The notes: generated by a model from the sequence alone, not told the origin. Positions 25,690 through 34,635 are shown, counted from the first letter of the stretch. The stretch: 64,000 bases of DNA from Sphingomonas hengshuiensis (GCF_000935025.1 NZ_CP010836.1:1240001-1304000); one strand, 5' to 3'. Numbers and translations: made by a program.

Positions 25690-26211
25690 TCAGGCTGCCG
25701 CGCGCACCCGCGACTCGAGCATGCCGGCGCATGCCGGGACACCGGACCCGCGCGCGAGCAGCCGCCGCGGCTCGAACGGACCGGGGAGCCGCCAGCCGCC
25801 CGTGCGCTCGGCGGTGAAGCCGAAGAACCGACCATAATATTCGGGATCGCCGATCAGCATCAGCGCGTCGCTGCCCTCGACGGTGCTCCCGGGCACGGCC
25901 TCCAGCATCCGTTCCATCAGCGCGCGGCCGATGCCCGCCTGCTGGCGCTCGGGCTCGACTGCGACCGGCCCGACCATCACCATCGGAATGCGGCCTCCCT
26001 CGTCGCAGGCCAGCGCCACGGGCCAGCACTGGATCGTGCCCGCCAGTTCGCCTTCGTCGTCCAGCGCGGCGAAGCTCAGCGTGGCGACCGGTGCCGCCCC
26101 GGCGCGGATGCGATAGGCGGTGCGCGCGCGTCGATCCGCCCCGAAAGCGTGGTCGAGCAACGCCTCGACGGCCTGGGGGTCGACGGTATCGAGCGGCACC
26201 AGTGCAAACAC
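25690..26211 (-). CDS. GNAT-family N-acetyltransferase (YhbS-like)
   Basis: 173 residues. VMVGPVAVEPERQQAGIGRALMERML (about 80-105) is the acetyl-CoA binding region, followed by ALMLIGDPEYYGRFFGFTAE, a pattern seen in YhbS-type acetyltransferases. Divergent from folB. Substrate unknown. Confidence 0.87.
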   Translation of the reverse strand: MFALVPLDTVDPQAVEALLDHAFGADRRARTAYRIRAGAAPVATLSFAALDDEGELAGTIQCWPVALACDEGGRIPMVMVGPVAVEPERQQAGIGRALMERMLEAVPGSTVEGSDALMLIGDPEYYGRFFGFTAERTGGWRLPGPFEPRRLLARGSGVPACAGMLESRVRAAA

Positions 26212-26359
26212 CTCTTCATCCTTCGCATCGCCCCGTCACGCGGCGGGGGACGCGCGCTTTAGCGCCGGCGCGCACCGACGCAAGCGTTTCCCGCAGGCGC
26301 CAAGGGTTTCGCCTGCCGCCGCATCTGCTATTGCGCGGCCAAATTCGAAAGGCCCGTAC

Positions 26360-26731
26360 TTGCCCGATCTGCTCCAGCTCCAGGTCTGCGACCTGGAAGT
26401 AGACGTCCTCACCGGTATCTATTCCGAAGAAACGCACCTGCCGCAGCCGTTGCGAATCTCGCTCATGGTCGACCTCGACATGCCCGAGCGGTTCGATCCG
26501 GATACGCCGCTCAGCGCGTCGAAAAGCTATATCGACCTAAAACACGCGGCGACCACCGCGCTTCCGCAGGGCGTCCATTTCACGCTGATCGAGGCGGTCG
26601 CCGAACATATCTGCGACACGCTGTTCGTGTCGGACCGCCGCGTCCGCCGAGTCGAGGTGCGAATCGTCAAGCTCGCAATTTCCCAGAATGGCGAATCGAT
26701 CGGCATCACGATGGTGCGCAACCGGCGCTGA
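26360..26731 (+). CDS. folB: Dihydroneopterin aldolase
   Basis: 123 residues, the normal length. Converts 7,8-dihydroneopterin to 6-hydroxymethyl-dihydropterin and glycolaldehyde in folate synthesis. Recognised from DLEVDVLTGIYSEETHLPQP at the N-terminus, YIDLKHAATTA, the catalytic region FTLIEAVAEHICDTLF, and VRRVEVRIVKLAI. A TTG start at 26360 is preferred because GAAAGG lies 7 nt before it and it gives the family's usual N-terminus; the frame is open further upstream without homology. Confidence 0.9.
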   Translation: MPDLLQLQVCDLEVDVLTGIYSEETHLPQPLRISLMVDLDMPERFDPDTPLSASKSYIDLKHAATTALPQGVHFTLIEAVAEHICDTLFVSDRRVRRVEVRIVKLAISQNGESIGITMVRNRR

Positions 26732-26780
26732 TTCGCACGCTGGCGGGGCCGGTTTTCGTCGCGAAGACGATGTCGTTGCA

Positions 26781-27617
26781 TCAGGCGCAACGGCCGAGCT
26801 GATTTAGCACCATCGCATAATCTTCGCGCGCGATCGCGGCGTTGGCGGGGTCGTCCGAGGCGACGCTCGACGGCGGCAGCGCGCGCGGAAGCCCGCAAAC
26901 CAGACGATACCAAAGCAGCGTGTCTGGGGCAGGCGGGCCCGCCGAATCGTCCACAATGTCTCCCAATGAAACAGACCAGCGCGGCTGTTCGCCGGGGCGG
27001 CGCAGGATCTGCAGCGAGACCGGGGCATTGGTGCTGGTCTGCAGGAAAACCTGGGTTTCCCCTTCGCCCGGGAGGGATCCGGGCACGTGGAAGGCGTTGC
27101 CGACTCCGGTGATGGCGGGCGGTGCGTCGGGCGCTAATACTGCCTTGATAACACCGCGGACCATCGCGTCGAGTTCGGGCAGATAGAGGCGCTGGCTATC
27201 GAGATCGATGAGCTGGAGCTGGTCCGCGCGCCCCGCAACCGGCCTCGCGAACAACAGTACACGCTGCTTCTTCAGCTTGGGCTCCTTGCCGCGGGCGGAC
27301 AGCGGCACATCGGCGACATAGCCGACCCTGGTGGGAATCGCCGAGGCACCGCGAATCAGCCCCAGAACATCGGCTTCGATATAGAATCGGGCCCGCCCGG
27401 GAGCGACATCGGCGGCCTCGGCGCCCTTGATTCGCACGGCGCTGCGAATTTTTGCGTCGATTACCAACGGGGCGCCCACCACCTGCCGCGCGATGGTGAC
27501 ATAGGGAGGTAAAACGCTGGGCGCTGATGCTTGGATTTGCGCGGTTTCTTGCGGTGCAGTTGCAGTTGCAACAAGCGGCAGCGCGCAACAAAAGGCGATA
27601 AAAGGGATGCGGATCAT
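26781..27617 (-). CDS. Exported protein of unknown function
   Basis: 278 residues with a Sec signal peptide (MIRIPFIAFCCALPLVATATA). The mature part (YVTIARQVVGAPLVIDAKIR, LLFARPVAGRADQLQLIDLD) contains no motif I recognise; the two C-terminal cysteines (VCGLP and GRCA) could form a disulphide. The GC content and layout are like the neighbours. It lies divergent from the tonB operon but I see no evidence of a shared function. Confidence 0.7.
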   Translation of the reverse strand: MIRIPFIAFCCALPLVATATAPQETAQIQASAPSVLPPYVTIARQVVGAPLVIDAKIRSAVRIKGAEAADVAPGRARFYIEADVLGLIRGASAIPTRVGYVADVPLSARGKEPKLKKQRVLLFARPVAGRADQLQLIDLDSQRLYLPELDAMVRGVIKAVLAPDAPPAITGVGNAFHVPGSLPGEGETQVFLQTSTNAPVSLQILRRPGEQPRWSVSLGDIVDDSAGPPAPDTLLWYRLVCGLPRALPPSSVASDDPANAAIAREDYAMVLNQLGRCA

Positions 27618-27839
27618 GGCCGGACGTTACCGGATCGCTGCGCCCGGATATAGAAATAATTCAGTCATGCTGCGACGCTAGGCCCGGATTGTCCGACAAA
27701 GCGTTTGCGTACCCTTGGTCCCCACGATAGAGACTCGCGCTCTGCCGAACGGACGCACAGAGCGCACGGCGGGCGGATTTGTGCGCGGATCAACCGATGC
27801 CCAGGGTCGCAAGCATGATAAGAGGAGTGACGTTGCCGA

Positions 27840-28517
27840 ATGGCTTACGCTGACCGGAATGTAAGTGGCAGCCGCTTCGTTGCGATCATCATGGTCGCAG
27901 TGATCGTGGCTGGCATGGGATATGCCTTCGTCACAGGTCTGGCATACCAGTATATCAAGAAGAAGGCGGAGGAGCTGAAGACCTTCGAGGTCGATGAGCC
28001 GCCGCCCCCACCCGAGGAGGTACCCCCGCCGCCGCCGCCGCCGGACACGCCAGTGCCGCCGCCGCCGACGCAGGTGGTTACGCCGCCTGCCCAGGTTCAG
28101 GTGCAGGTGCCGTCGCCTCCGATGGCGACCACTCAAATCATCCCGCCGCCACCGCCGTTGACGCCACCGGCGCCTCCGGCGCCGCCAGCGCCACCGGCTC
28201 CGCCGGCGCCGCCGCGGATCGCGAAGGGTCTGAAGCCCCGCACGCCTCCGGGCAGCTGGGTGACCAACGACGATTATCCGGCTGCCGCCATCCGTGCGGA
28301 ACAGCAGGGTACGACGGGCTTCCGTCTGTCGGTGGACGCTACGGGCAAGGTGGTCGATTGCCAGGTCACCGCGTCGAGCGGCTCGTCGGTGCTCGACAGC
28401 ACCGCATGCTCGCTGCTCAGGCGTCGTGCCCGCTTCTCGGCCGCCGAGGATGCGTCGGGGAACAAGATTCCCGCGACCTATTCGAATCGCTTCCGCTGGG
28501 AGCTGCCGAAGAACTGA
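27840..28517 (+). CDS. tonB: TonB-family energy transducer
   Basis: 225 residues. One N-terminal membrane anchor (about 13-35, FVAIIMVAVIVAGMGYAFV), a long proline-rich periplasm-spanning segment (about 50-130; PPPPP and PPAPPAPP repeats), and a C-terminal TonB domain (DYPAAAIRAEQQGTTGFRLS, FRWELP). It transmits proton-motive-force energy from ExbB-ExbD to TonB-dependent receptors, of which this window has three. First gene of the tonB-exbB-exbD-exbD operon; AGAGGAG lies about 12 nt before the start. Confidence 0.93.
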   Translation: MAYADRNVSGSRFVAIIMVAVIVAGMGYAFVTGLAYQYIKKKAEELKTFEVDEPPPPPEEVPPPPPPPDTPVPPPPTQVVTPPAQVQVQVPSPPMATTQIIPPPPPLTPPAPPAPPAPPAPPAPPRIAKGLKPRTPPGSWVTNDDYPAAAIRAEQQGTTGFRLSVDATGKVVDCQVTASSGSSVLDSTACSLLRRRARFSAAEDASGNKIPATYSNRFRWELPKN

Positions 28518-28527
28518 TTGAGTGGCC

Positions 28528-28548
28528 GGGGCGCCGGTGCGGCGCTCC
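28528..28548 (+). promoter_or_regulatory. Intercistronic hairpin tonB-exbB
   Basis: GGGGCGCC (28528-28535) pairs with GGCGCTCC (28541-28548), one G-T wobble, loop GGTGC. It lies 11 nt after the tonB stop with no T-tract, so it is more likely an RNA-processing or stability element than a full terminator. Confidence 0.45.
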
Positions 28549-28588
28549 GGGGTGTGGAACGCTATCTATCTAGAGGAAAGAACCGACA

Positions 28589-29368
28589 ATGCTCACGACC
28601 ATTCTCGCCGCTGCGGCGCCCCAGGCGGAAAACCCGTACGGCCTCACGCAGGCGCTCAAGGAAGGCGGCCTGATTTCGCAGAGCGTGTTCACCATCCTGG
28701 TGCTCATGCTGTTCGTCTCGCTCTATATCCTGTTCACCAAGCTGTTCGAGCAGCAGAAGATCATCAACCAGGGCAAGCGCATGCGCGCGCAGTTCTGGAG
28801 CTCGAACAGCCTGCGCGAGGGCGCAGCGAAGCTTGAGAAGAACTCGGCATACCGCCAGATCGTCGACGACGGCCTGACGGCGCAGGAGCAGTACAAGGAA
28901 CTGACCGATCCCGTCGAAGCGCATGACTGGCTGCACAGCTCGCTCGCGCGTTCGGAAGGCACGATCAACTCGGCACTCGGTGGCGGTCTGGCGTTCCTCG
29001 CCACGGTCGGCGCGACCTCGCCGTTCATCGGTCTGTTCGGTACGGTTATCGGTATCTACCGCGCGCTGATCAAGATCGGCTCGTCGGGCCAGGCTTCGAT
29101 CGACGCCGTTGCAGGCCCGGTCGGTGAAGCACTGATCATGACCGCACTGGGTCTGGTCGTCGCGGTTCCCGCCGTGCTCGCCTTCAACTTCCTGCAGCGC
29201 CGCAACAAGTCGATCGCAGAAGCGCTGAACGCCTTCTCGAACGACGTGCTGGGCTATCTCGCTTCGGACGGCCGCGTGCGCCCGGCCGTTGCCAAGAAGG
29301 CTCCGGTGAAGCCGGCTGCGCCGACCACGACTGCCGGCCAGGCCGGTGGTGTGCAGACCCGCGCCTGA
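28589..29368 (+). CDS. exbB: ExbB/TolQ-family proton channel subunit
   Basis: 259 residues with three membrane segments (about 27-47, 133-158, 176-198). The conserved channel region reads LAFLATVGATSPFIGLFGTV and ALIMTALGLVVAVPAVLAFN. The C-terminal Pro/Ala/Lys tail (KKAPVKPAAPTTTAGQ) is low complexity. It forms the pentameric proton channel with ExbD that energises TonB. ExbB is favoured over TolQ because tonB is adjacent and tolA, tolB and pal are absent. Confidence 0.93.
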   Translation: MLTTILAAAAPQAENPYGLTQALKEGGLISQSVFTILVLMLFVSLYILFTKLFEQQKIINQGKRMRAQFWSSNSLREGAAKLEKNSAYRQIVDDGLTAQEQYKELTDPVEAHDWLHSSLARSEGTINSALGGGLAFLATVGATSPFIGLFGTVIGIYRALIKIGSSGQASIDAVAGPVGEALIMTALGLVVAVPAVLAFNFLQRRNKSIAEALNAFSNDVLGYLASDGRVRPAVAKKAPVKPAAPTTTAGQAGGVQTRA

Positions 29369-29382
29369 GCAATGAACCTACA

Positions 29383-29408
29383 GGGTCGCGCGCCGGTGCG
29401 CGCGACCC
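29383..29408 (+). promoter_or_regulatory. Intercistronic hairpin exbB-exbD
   Basis: An 11-bp perfect stem GGGTCGCGCGC (29383-29393) / GCGCGCGACCC (29398-29408) with loop CGGT, between exbB and the first exbD. No T-tract. Together with the hairpin at 28528 it may set transcript ratios within the operon. Confidence 0.5.
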
Positions 29409-29459
29409 AGTCTCCGGCCTCGCGCCGGTGGCGATTTACGAAGGATAGGATAGCGCCCA

Positions 29460-29939
29460 ATGGCGATGAGCGTAGGCGATAAAGGCGAAGACGCACCGAT
29501 GTCGGACATCAACACCACGCCCATGGTGGACGTGATGTTGGTGCTCCTGATCATCTTCCTGATCGCCGTTCCGGTGGTGATCCAGACGATCGATCTGGCG
29601 CTTCCCAAGGTGCAGTTCGAAGTGACCACGACCAAGCCCGAGAACGTCTCGCTCTCGATCAAGGGCGGGCCGGACGGATGCGAAGTCTATTGGGGCATGA
29701 CCCGAGTGAACCGCACCGAACTGCTCGACCGTGGCGTTGCCAAGCTGAAGGCGGAGATCGAGCGCCAGGGTGGCCCGACTGCGGCTGGCCTGGAGCTTCC
29801 CGAGGTGCATATCCGCGGCGACGTCAACACGCCGTATCGCTGCATCGGCGGGACGATCTACACCATGCAGATGGCGGGCTTCGTCAAGGTCGGCTTCATC
29901 TCGGAGCCGGAACCGGGCGCAAGCACGGTCCGGCTGTGA
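29460..29939 (+). CDS. exbD: ExbD/TolR-family biopolymer transport protein (first copy)
   Basis: 159 residues, single membrane helix near the N-terminus with the proton-carrying Asp in TTPMVDVMLVLLIIFLIAVP, and a periplasmic domain ending MQMAGFVKVGFISEPEPG. Compared with the second copy it has an insertion (CEVYWGMTRVNRTELLDRG) in the periplasmic domain. Tandem exbD genes are usual in sphingomonad and Xanthomonas tonB operons, where the second copy can be needed only for some substrates. Confidence 0.92.
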   Translation: MAMSVGDKGEDAPMSDINTTPMVDVMLVLLIIFLIAVPVVIQTIDLALPKVQFEVTTTKPENVSLSIKGGPDGCEVYWGMTRVNRTELLDRGVAKLKAEIERQGGPTAAGLELPEVHIRGDVNTPYRCIGGTIYTMQMAGFVKVGFISEPEPGASTVRL

Positions 29940-29966
29940 CGCGCACCGTTTAAGGAGTTACGCTAA

Positions 29967-30392
29967 ATGGCAATGGCTGCGGGTCGCGACGACGACCAAC
30001 CGATGATGGACCTGAACACGACGCCGTTGATTGACGTCATGCTCGTGCTCCTCATCATGTTCATTATTACCATCCCGATCCAGACCCATGCGGTGAAGGT
30101 CGATCTTCCGCAGAGCAACGGCGCTCCGCAGAGCCCGGTCGAGCCTGAGAAGAACAAGGTCTATATCGACGCGAACGGCAACATCTTCTGGAACAGTGTC
30201 CAGATCGACGATGTCACGCTGCGCCAGTATCTCGATGCGTCGCTCCAGCGCGATCCAGAGCCGGAACTCCACTTCCAGCCGGATCCGCAGGCGCGCTACG
30301 AGGTTGTCGATCACGTGCTTGCGATCATCAAGCGCGCGAACGTCACGAAGCTCGGCTTCGTCGGCAACGAGCAGTATCGCAACGACTTCTGA
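29967..30392 (+). CDS. exbD: ExbD/TolR-family biopolymer transport protein (second copy)
   Basis: 141 residues. N-terminal membrane helix with Asp in TTPLIDVMLVLLIMFIITIP, then the compact periplasmic domain (KVYIDANGNIFWNSVQIDD, YEVVDHVLAIIKRANVTKLG). Last gene of the operon, 27 nt after the first exbD and followed by a strong terminator at 30430. Confidence 0.92.
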   Translation: MAMAAGRDDDQPMMDLNTTPLIDVMLVLLIMFIITIPIQTHAVKVDLPQSNGAPQSPVEPEKNKVYIDANGNIFWNSVQIDDVTLRQYLDASLQRDPEPELHFQPDPQARYEVVDHVLAIIKRANVTKLGFVGNEQYRNDF

Positions 30393-30429
30393 TCGGACGC
30401 GCTTCGGCGCACCCTCGGATGGATGAAAG

Positions 30430-30460
30430 AGAGGCGGCCTTCGGGTCGCCTCTTTTTTTT
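30430..30460 (+). terminator. Intrinsic terminator of the tonB-exb operon
   Basis: Stem AGAGGCGGCC (30430-30439) / GGTCGCCTCT (30444-30453), 10 bp with one G-T pair, TTCG tetraloop, followed by a run of eight T. Textbook rho-independent terminator. Confidence 0.95.
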
Positions 30461-30552
30461 GTGCGCGCTTGTGAAGGTGCAACGAAAGTGTCATACAATA
30501 GTCATGTAAGAGTCACGGAACTGTATCCGTGACGTAACATGGAGAGTTGCTG

Positions 30553-30909
30553 ATGCGCGCCGCGTTGTTCATTCTCGCCGCCGTTCCGCTTGCCGCGCTG
30601 GTTCAGCCGGCTGCCGCGCAGGACCGCGCCCTTGCCACCACCCAGATCGTCAGCGGCGACTATGCCACCGCTGAAAAGGCGCTGGGCGCGGAGCTTCGGA
30701 TCTACCCGAACCGACCGGAGCTGTTGCTCAATCTGGCCGCGGTCTATGCAAAGACCGGTCGTGCCGCGCAGGCCCGCGCGCTCTACAGCCAGGTACTGGC
30801 GCAGGACGACGTGCTGATGGACCTTCCCGCAGAGCGCGTCGCCGGATCGCACGCGGTGGCGCGTACCGGGTTGAGCCGTCTCGCGAACGTCCAGTTTACC
30901 GCGCGCTGA
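30553..30909 (+). CDS. Small exported TPR-like protein
   Basis: 118 residues. Sec signal peptide (MRAALFILAAVPLAALVQPAAAQ), then a single tetratricopeptide-like helical pair (GDYATAEKALGAELRIYPNR, LLLNLAAVYAKTGRAAQARALYSQVL). A GGAGAG site precedes the ATG at 30553. Function unknown; monocistronic, with its own terminator just downstream. Confidence 0.8.
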   Translation: MRAALFILAAVPLAALVQPAAAQDRALATTQIVSGDYATAEKALGAELRIYPNRPELLLNLAAVYAKTGRAAQARALYSQVLAQDDVLMDLPAERVAGSHAVARTGLSRLANVQFTAR

Positions 30910-30929
30910 GTCGACGGCGCACCAAGGCG

Positions 30930-30966
30930 AACCCCGCTCGCGTCCAACGCGCGGCGGGGTTTTTTC
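30930..30966 (+). terminator. Intrinsic terminator after TPR gene
   Basis: AACCCCGC (30930-30937) pairs with GCGGGGTT (30954-30961), followed by a T run (30960-30966). It marks the left border of the catabolic island. Confidence 0.9.
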
Positions 30967-31033
30967 TTTGTGCCCAGACCGACAGTCGCGGACCTCTCGA
31001 AAAGCTTGCGCGGCGTGCTAAGCGTGCTTGCCT

Positions 31034-31056
31034 GAATTGTTTGCCTTGCATACATT
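31034..31056 (+). promoter_or_regulatory. Candidate operator shared with the site at 58106
   Basis: GAATTGTTTGCC followed by TTGCATACA, 32 nt before the oxygenase start codon. The first 12 bases and the ATACA are identical to the site upstream of the aldehyde dehydrogenase at 58028, 27 kb away. Preceding CTTGCC also matches the outer arm of that site. The arrangement TTGTTTGC-N3-GCATACAT is an imperfect palindrome. Confidence 0.6.
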
Positions 31057-31087
31057 CTCCGCAACTAAAAAAGCGAGAGGATGCACC

Positions 31088-32557
31088 ATGGCTCAGTTTC
31101 CCGATTCGCCGTCGTTCACAGGTTTCAACACCCCGTCGCGTGTCGAGGCTGACATCCTCGACCTCGATGTGAAGGGCGCGATCCCGCCCGAACTCAACGG
31201 CGCCTTCTATCGTGTTCAGCCCGATCCGCAGTTCGCGCCGCGGCTGGGCGACGACATCGCGTTCAACGGCGACGGCATGATCACCATGTTCCGCATCCAT
31301 GACGGCCAGGTCGACTTCAAACAGCGCTGGGCGCAGACCGACAAGTGGAAGCTGGAAAAGGCGGCGGGCAAGGCTTTGTTCGGGGCCTATCGCAATCCGC
31401 TGACCGATGACGAGAGCGTCAAGGGCAAGATTCGCGGCACCGCGAACACCAACGCCTTCATCCATGGCGGCCGCCTCTATGCGCTGAAGGAAGACAGCCC
31501 GGCGCTGGTGATGGACCCGGTGACGCTGGAGACCGACGGCTATACCTGGTTCAACGGCGCGATGACCGGGCAGACCTTCACGGCGCACCCCAAGATCGAT
31601 CCGCTGACCGGCGACATGATCGCGTGCGGCTATGCGGCGAAGGGCGTGCTGACGCTGGACATGACCTATTATGTCGTCTCGCCCGAGGGGGAGCTGAAGC
31701 AGGAGGTGTGGTTCAAGCTTCCTTATTACGCGATGATGCACGATTTCGCGATCACCCCCGATTACGCGCTGTTCCACGTCGTCCCCAGCACGTCGAACTG
31801 GGAGCGGCTCGAAAAGGGGCTTCCGCATTTCGGGTTCGACACCAGCCTCCCGGTCTATCTGGGCGTGCTCCCGCGCCGCCCCGGCGTGACCGAGGCGGAT
31901 ATTCGCTGGTTCAAGCGCGAGAATTGCTTCGCCAGCCATGTGATGAACGCCTTTCAGGAGGGCAGCAAAATCCATTTCGACACGCCCGAGGCGAAGAACA
32001 ACATGTTCCCCTTCTTCCCCGATATCGACGGCGCGCCGTTCAACCCGGTCGAGGGGATGAGCTATCTGACGCGCTGGACGGTCGACATGGCGTCAAACTC
32101 CGATGCCTTTGAGAGCGTCACGCAGCTGAGCGGCATGTTCGGCGAGTTTCCGCGCATCGACGATCGCTGCGCGGGGCTGCCCTATCGCTATGGCTGGATG
32201 CTGGTCGTCGATGGCGAGAAGCCGGTAGAGCTGAAGGGCGGCAGCGCGGGCGGGCTGATCATGAATACGCTCGGCATGATCGACCATGAGACCGGGCGCG
32301 AGCAGAAATGGTGGTGCGGGCCGGTCTCCTCGCTCCAGGAGCCGTGCTTCATCCCGCGCAGCGCCGATGCGGCGGAGGGTGATGGCTGGATCATCCAGGT
32401 GTGCAACCGGCTGGAGGAGCATCGCTCCGACCTGCTGCTGTTCGACGCGACCGAGATCGAGAAGGGGCCGATCGCCGAAGTCCGCATTCCCGTCCGGCTG
32501 CGGTTCGGGCTGCACGGCAATTGGGCGAACGCCGCCGATATGGGGATCGCGGCATGA
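31088..32557 (+). CDS. Lignostilbene alpha,beta-dioxygenase (carotenoid oxygenase family)
   Basis: 489 residues. An Fe(II) enzyme cleaving the central double bond of 4-hydroxystilbenes with O2 to give two aromatic aldehydes. The four iron ligands are visible: His167 (FTAHPKID), His218 (MMHDFAIT), His284 (FASHVMNAF) and His476 (GLHGNW). Phe59, Tyr101 (FGAYRNPLTD) and Lys134 (YALKEDSP) fall at exactly the positions that, as I recall, bind the 4-hydroxy group in LsdA/NOV1-type lignostilbene dioxygenases. That argues against a carotenoid substrate. No signal peptide, so cytoplasmic. The start at 31088 has GAGAGG upstream. It overlaps the next gene by ATGA and is preceded by the 31034 operator candidate. 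Confidence 0.88.
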   Translation: MAQFPDSPSFTGFNTPSRVEADILDLDVKGAIPPELNGAFYRVQPDPQFAPRLGDDIAFNGDGMITMFRIHDGQVDFKQRWAQTDKWKLEKAAGKALFGAYRNPLTDDESVKGKIRGTANTNAFIHGGRLYALKEDSPALVMDPVTLETDGYTWFNGAMTGQTFTAHPKIDPLTGDMIACGYAAKGVLTLDMTYYVVSPEGELKQEVWFKLPYYAMMHDFAITPDYALFHVVPSTSNWERLEKGLPHFGFDTSLPVYLGVLPRRPGVTEADIRWFKRENCFASHVMNAFQEGSKIHFDTPEAKNNMFPFFPDIDGAPFNPVEGMSYLTRWTVDMASNSDAFESVTQLSGMFGEFPRIDDRCAGLPYRYGWMLVVDGEKPVELKGGSAGGLIMNTLGMIDHETGREQKWWCGPVSSLQEPCFIPRSADAAEGDGWIIQVCNRLEEHRSDLLLFDATEIEKGPIAEVRIPVRLRFGLHGNWANAADMGIAA

Positions 32558-33021
32558 GCGAGTCGATCCGCCCCGGCCTCGAATTCGTGTACGAGGCGGG
32601 CGGCGCGCTGGGGGCGCCGATCGCGATCGGCGATACCCCGGACGGCACGCGGCGGATCATCCCGATCTTTTCGGGGCCGGTCGAGGGGCCGCGTATTCGG
32701 GGGAAATTGATCGGATCGGGTGCCGACTGGCAGGTCACCCGATCCGACGGGGTGACCGTCGCCGACGCGACCTATGCGATGGAAACCGACGACGGGGTGG
32801 TGATCCAGATCCGCAATCGCGGGCTGCGCCACGGCCCCGCCGAAGTGATGCAGCGGCTGGCGCGCGGCGAGGAGGTCGATCCCGCCGACTATTATTTCCG
32901 CACCATCCCCGAATTCATCGCGCCAATCGGCAAATATGACTGGCTGAACCGCAGCGTGTTCGTCTGCACCGGCGCGCGCTATGCCAATGCCATCCGGCTT
33001 TGGGTGTGGCGCGTCACCTGA
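32554..33021 (+). CDS. DUF3237 protein (candidate stilbene-forming decarboxylase), copy 1
   Basis: 155 residues, cytoplasmic. It carries the DUF3237 core: SGADWQVTRSDGV, IQIRNRGLRHGP and YDWLNRSVFVCTG near the C-terminus. Its start codon overlaps the oxygenase stop (ATGA), so the two are translated together. I recall that the stereospecific decarboxylases PhcF/PhcG of Sphingobium phenylcoumaran catabolism, which create the stilbene substrate of LsdD, are proteins of this kind; this needs checking. If so, this gene would supply the neighbouring dioxygenase. Two paralogues lie at 38926 and 44154. Confidence 0.8.
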   Translation: MSESIRPGLEFVYEAGGALGAPIAIGDTPDGTRRIIPIFSGPVEGPRIRGKLIGSGADWQVTRSDGVTVADATYAMETDDGVVIQIRNRGLRHGPAEVMQRLARGEEVDPADYYFRTIPEFIAPIGKYDWLNRSVFVCTGARYANAIRLWVWRVT

Positions 33022-33030
33022 TCGGGGGCG

Positions 33031-34635
33031 TCACACCGGTTCGCCGGCGGCGCGGGCGCGATCGAGCATCGCGGCCTGATCGCGGTTGACGCGCAGCAGC
33101 AGGACGACGAGCAGTGCGACCATCACCGGCGCCACCCAGTTGATCGACACGATCGCATGGCGCAGGTCGCCGCCATGCGCGTCGCTGATCAGCCCGACGA
33201 CATAGGGCCCGATGCCGAGCCCGAAGATCGTCGAGACGATGATGTACAGGCTGGCGGTGATCCCGCGCATGCGGGGCAGCACCAGGTCGTACAGCGTCGC
33301 GAACAGCGGTGGCATCCACATCGTCACGATCACGCTGTACAGCGCGAAGCGGATGTAGAAGCTGCCGACGTCGCCCGCCGCATAGACCCACGGCGCGAGC
33401 AGCGGCGCGATGACGAGCGAGGCCAGCGTAACCGCCACCCGCCCGCGCGGACTCCCGAAGCTCACCCGGTCCGACAATGGCCCGGCGATCAGCGGGCCGA
33501 CCACGCCCAGCAGCGTGGCGACCAGCCCGAACTGGAGCCCGGTGACGCTGGGCGACAGGCCATAGGTTTTCATCAGGAACGACGGGGTGAAGCCCATCAC
33601 GCCATAGTTGATCACGCTCTGAAGCGTGCCCACGGCGATGCACAGCAGCACCGACGGACTCGTCGCGATCACGGCATAGGCGGGGCGATCGGTCCGCGCG
33701 AGCGTCTGGACCAGATTGGTGACGACGAACACGCCCAGCCCTGTCACGCACCATTGCAGCACATGCGCGCTCACCGCGATGCCGCCCAGCACCAGCGGCG
33801 GGCGAGGCGCCAGCCGCTCGGCCCCGGCAATCGCCGCCAGCGTGCCGAGCACGATCAGCGCGAGCATCCCCAGGTTGATCGCCCAGCTCCGCGCCGGGGC
33901 GCCTGCCCGCGCGAGCGTGATCCAGTTCGCACCCGGCGTGACCGCCGTGAGCACGCCCAGGCTGGCGCGGAAGGGGGCGGGGTCGGCGGGCGTTGCGATG
34001 CCGTCGCTGCCGCCGCGCGCGGGTTCGCGCAGCCGCCACATCGCCGCCGAGATCAGCAGCCCGGGCAGCGCCGCGACCAGAAAGGCGAACTGCCATCCCG
34101 CCAGCCCCAAAGGCGCGGTGCCCGCGGCATGGTGGCGATCCCAATATTCGGCCGCCACCCCGCCCAGCACCAGCGATGCGCCGAGCCCCAGCGCGATCGC
34201 CGCCGACATCACCGCCATCACCAGCCCGCGCCGCTGCCGGGGGAAATAATCATAGAGCAGGCTGGTGCCCGCCGGCTGCGCCGCAGCCTCGCCGATGCCG
34301 ACTCCCAGCCGCGACAGTGCGAGCAACAGGAAGCCCCCTGCAAACGCCGCCGTGCCCGTGGCGATCGACCAGAACAGGATCGACAGGGCGAGCAGCCGGG
34401 TACGCACCCAGCCATCGGCAAGCCGCCCGAGCGGCAACGAGAACAGCGCATAGAAGAGCGCGAACACCGTGCCGTACAGCAGCCCCATCTCGGCATCGCC
34501 GATATGCAGGTCGGCCTTTATCGACGGGGCCAGGATCGCAAGGATATTGCGATCGAGCAGGCTGACCATCTGCGTCGCGGCGACGATCGCCAGCGCGTAC
34601 CAGGCACCAGGGACGATCGCCGCGCGCGCCTTCAC
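33031..34635 (-). CDS. MFS transporter, spinster-like
   Basis: 534 residues with about 12 membrane segments. SLLDRNILAILAPSIKADL at the first helix and LPLGRLADGWVRTRLLALS in loop 2-3 are typical of the major facilitator superfamily, with closest resemblance to the spinster-like group common in sphingomonad aromatic-degradation clusters. A GTG start overlaps the amidohydrolase stop by 4 nt, so it is the last gene of the ALDH-amidohydrolase-MFS operon and probably imports the aromatic substrate. It ends 9 nt from the convergent DUF3237 gene. Confidence 0.88.
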   Translation of the reverse strand: MKARAAIVPGAWYALAIVAATQMVSLLDRNILAILAPSIKADLHIGDAEMGLLYGTVFALFYALFSLPLGRLADGWVRTRLLALSILFWSIATGTAAFAGGFLLLALSRLGVGIGEAAAQPAGTSLLYDYFPRQRRGLVMAVMSAAIALGLGASLVLGGVAAEYWDRHHAAGTAPLGLAGWQFAFLVAALPGLLISAAMWRLREPARGGSDGIATPADPAPFRASLGVLTAVTPGANWITLARAGAPARSWAINLGMLALIVLGTLAAIAGAERLAPRPPLVLGGIAVSAHVLQWCVTGLGVFVVTNLVQTLARTDRPAYAVIATSPSVLLCIAVGTLQSVINYGVMGFTPSFLMKTYGLSPSVTGLQFGLVATLLGVVGPLIAGPLSDRVSFGSPRGRVAVTLASLVIAPLLAPWVYAAGDVGSFYIRFALYSVIVTMWMPPLFATLYDLVLPRMRGITASLYIIVSTIFGLGIGPYVVGLISDAHGGDLRHAIVSINWVAPVMVALLVVLLLRVNRDQAAMLDRARAAGEPV

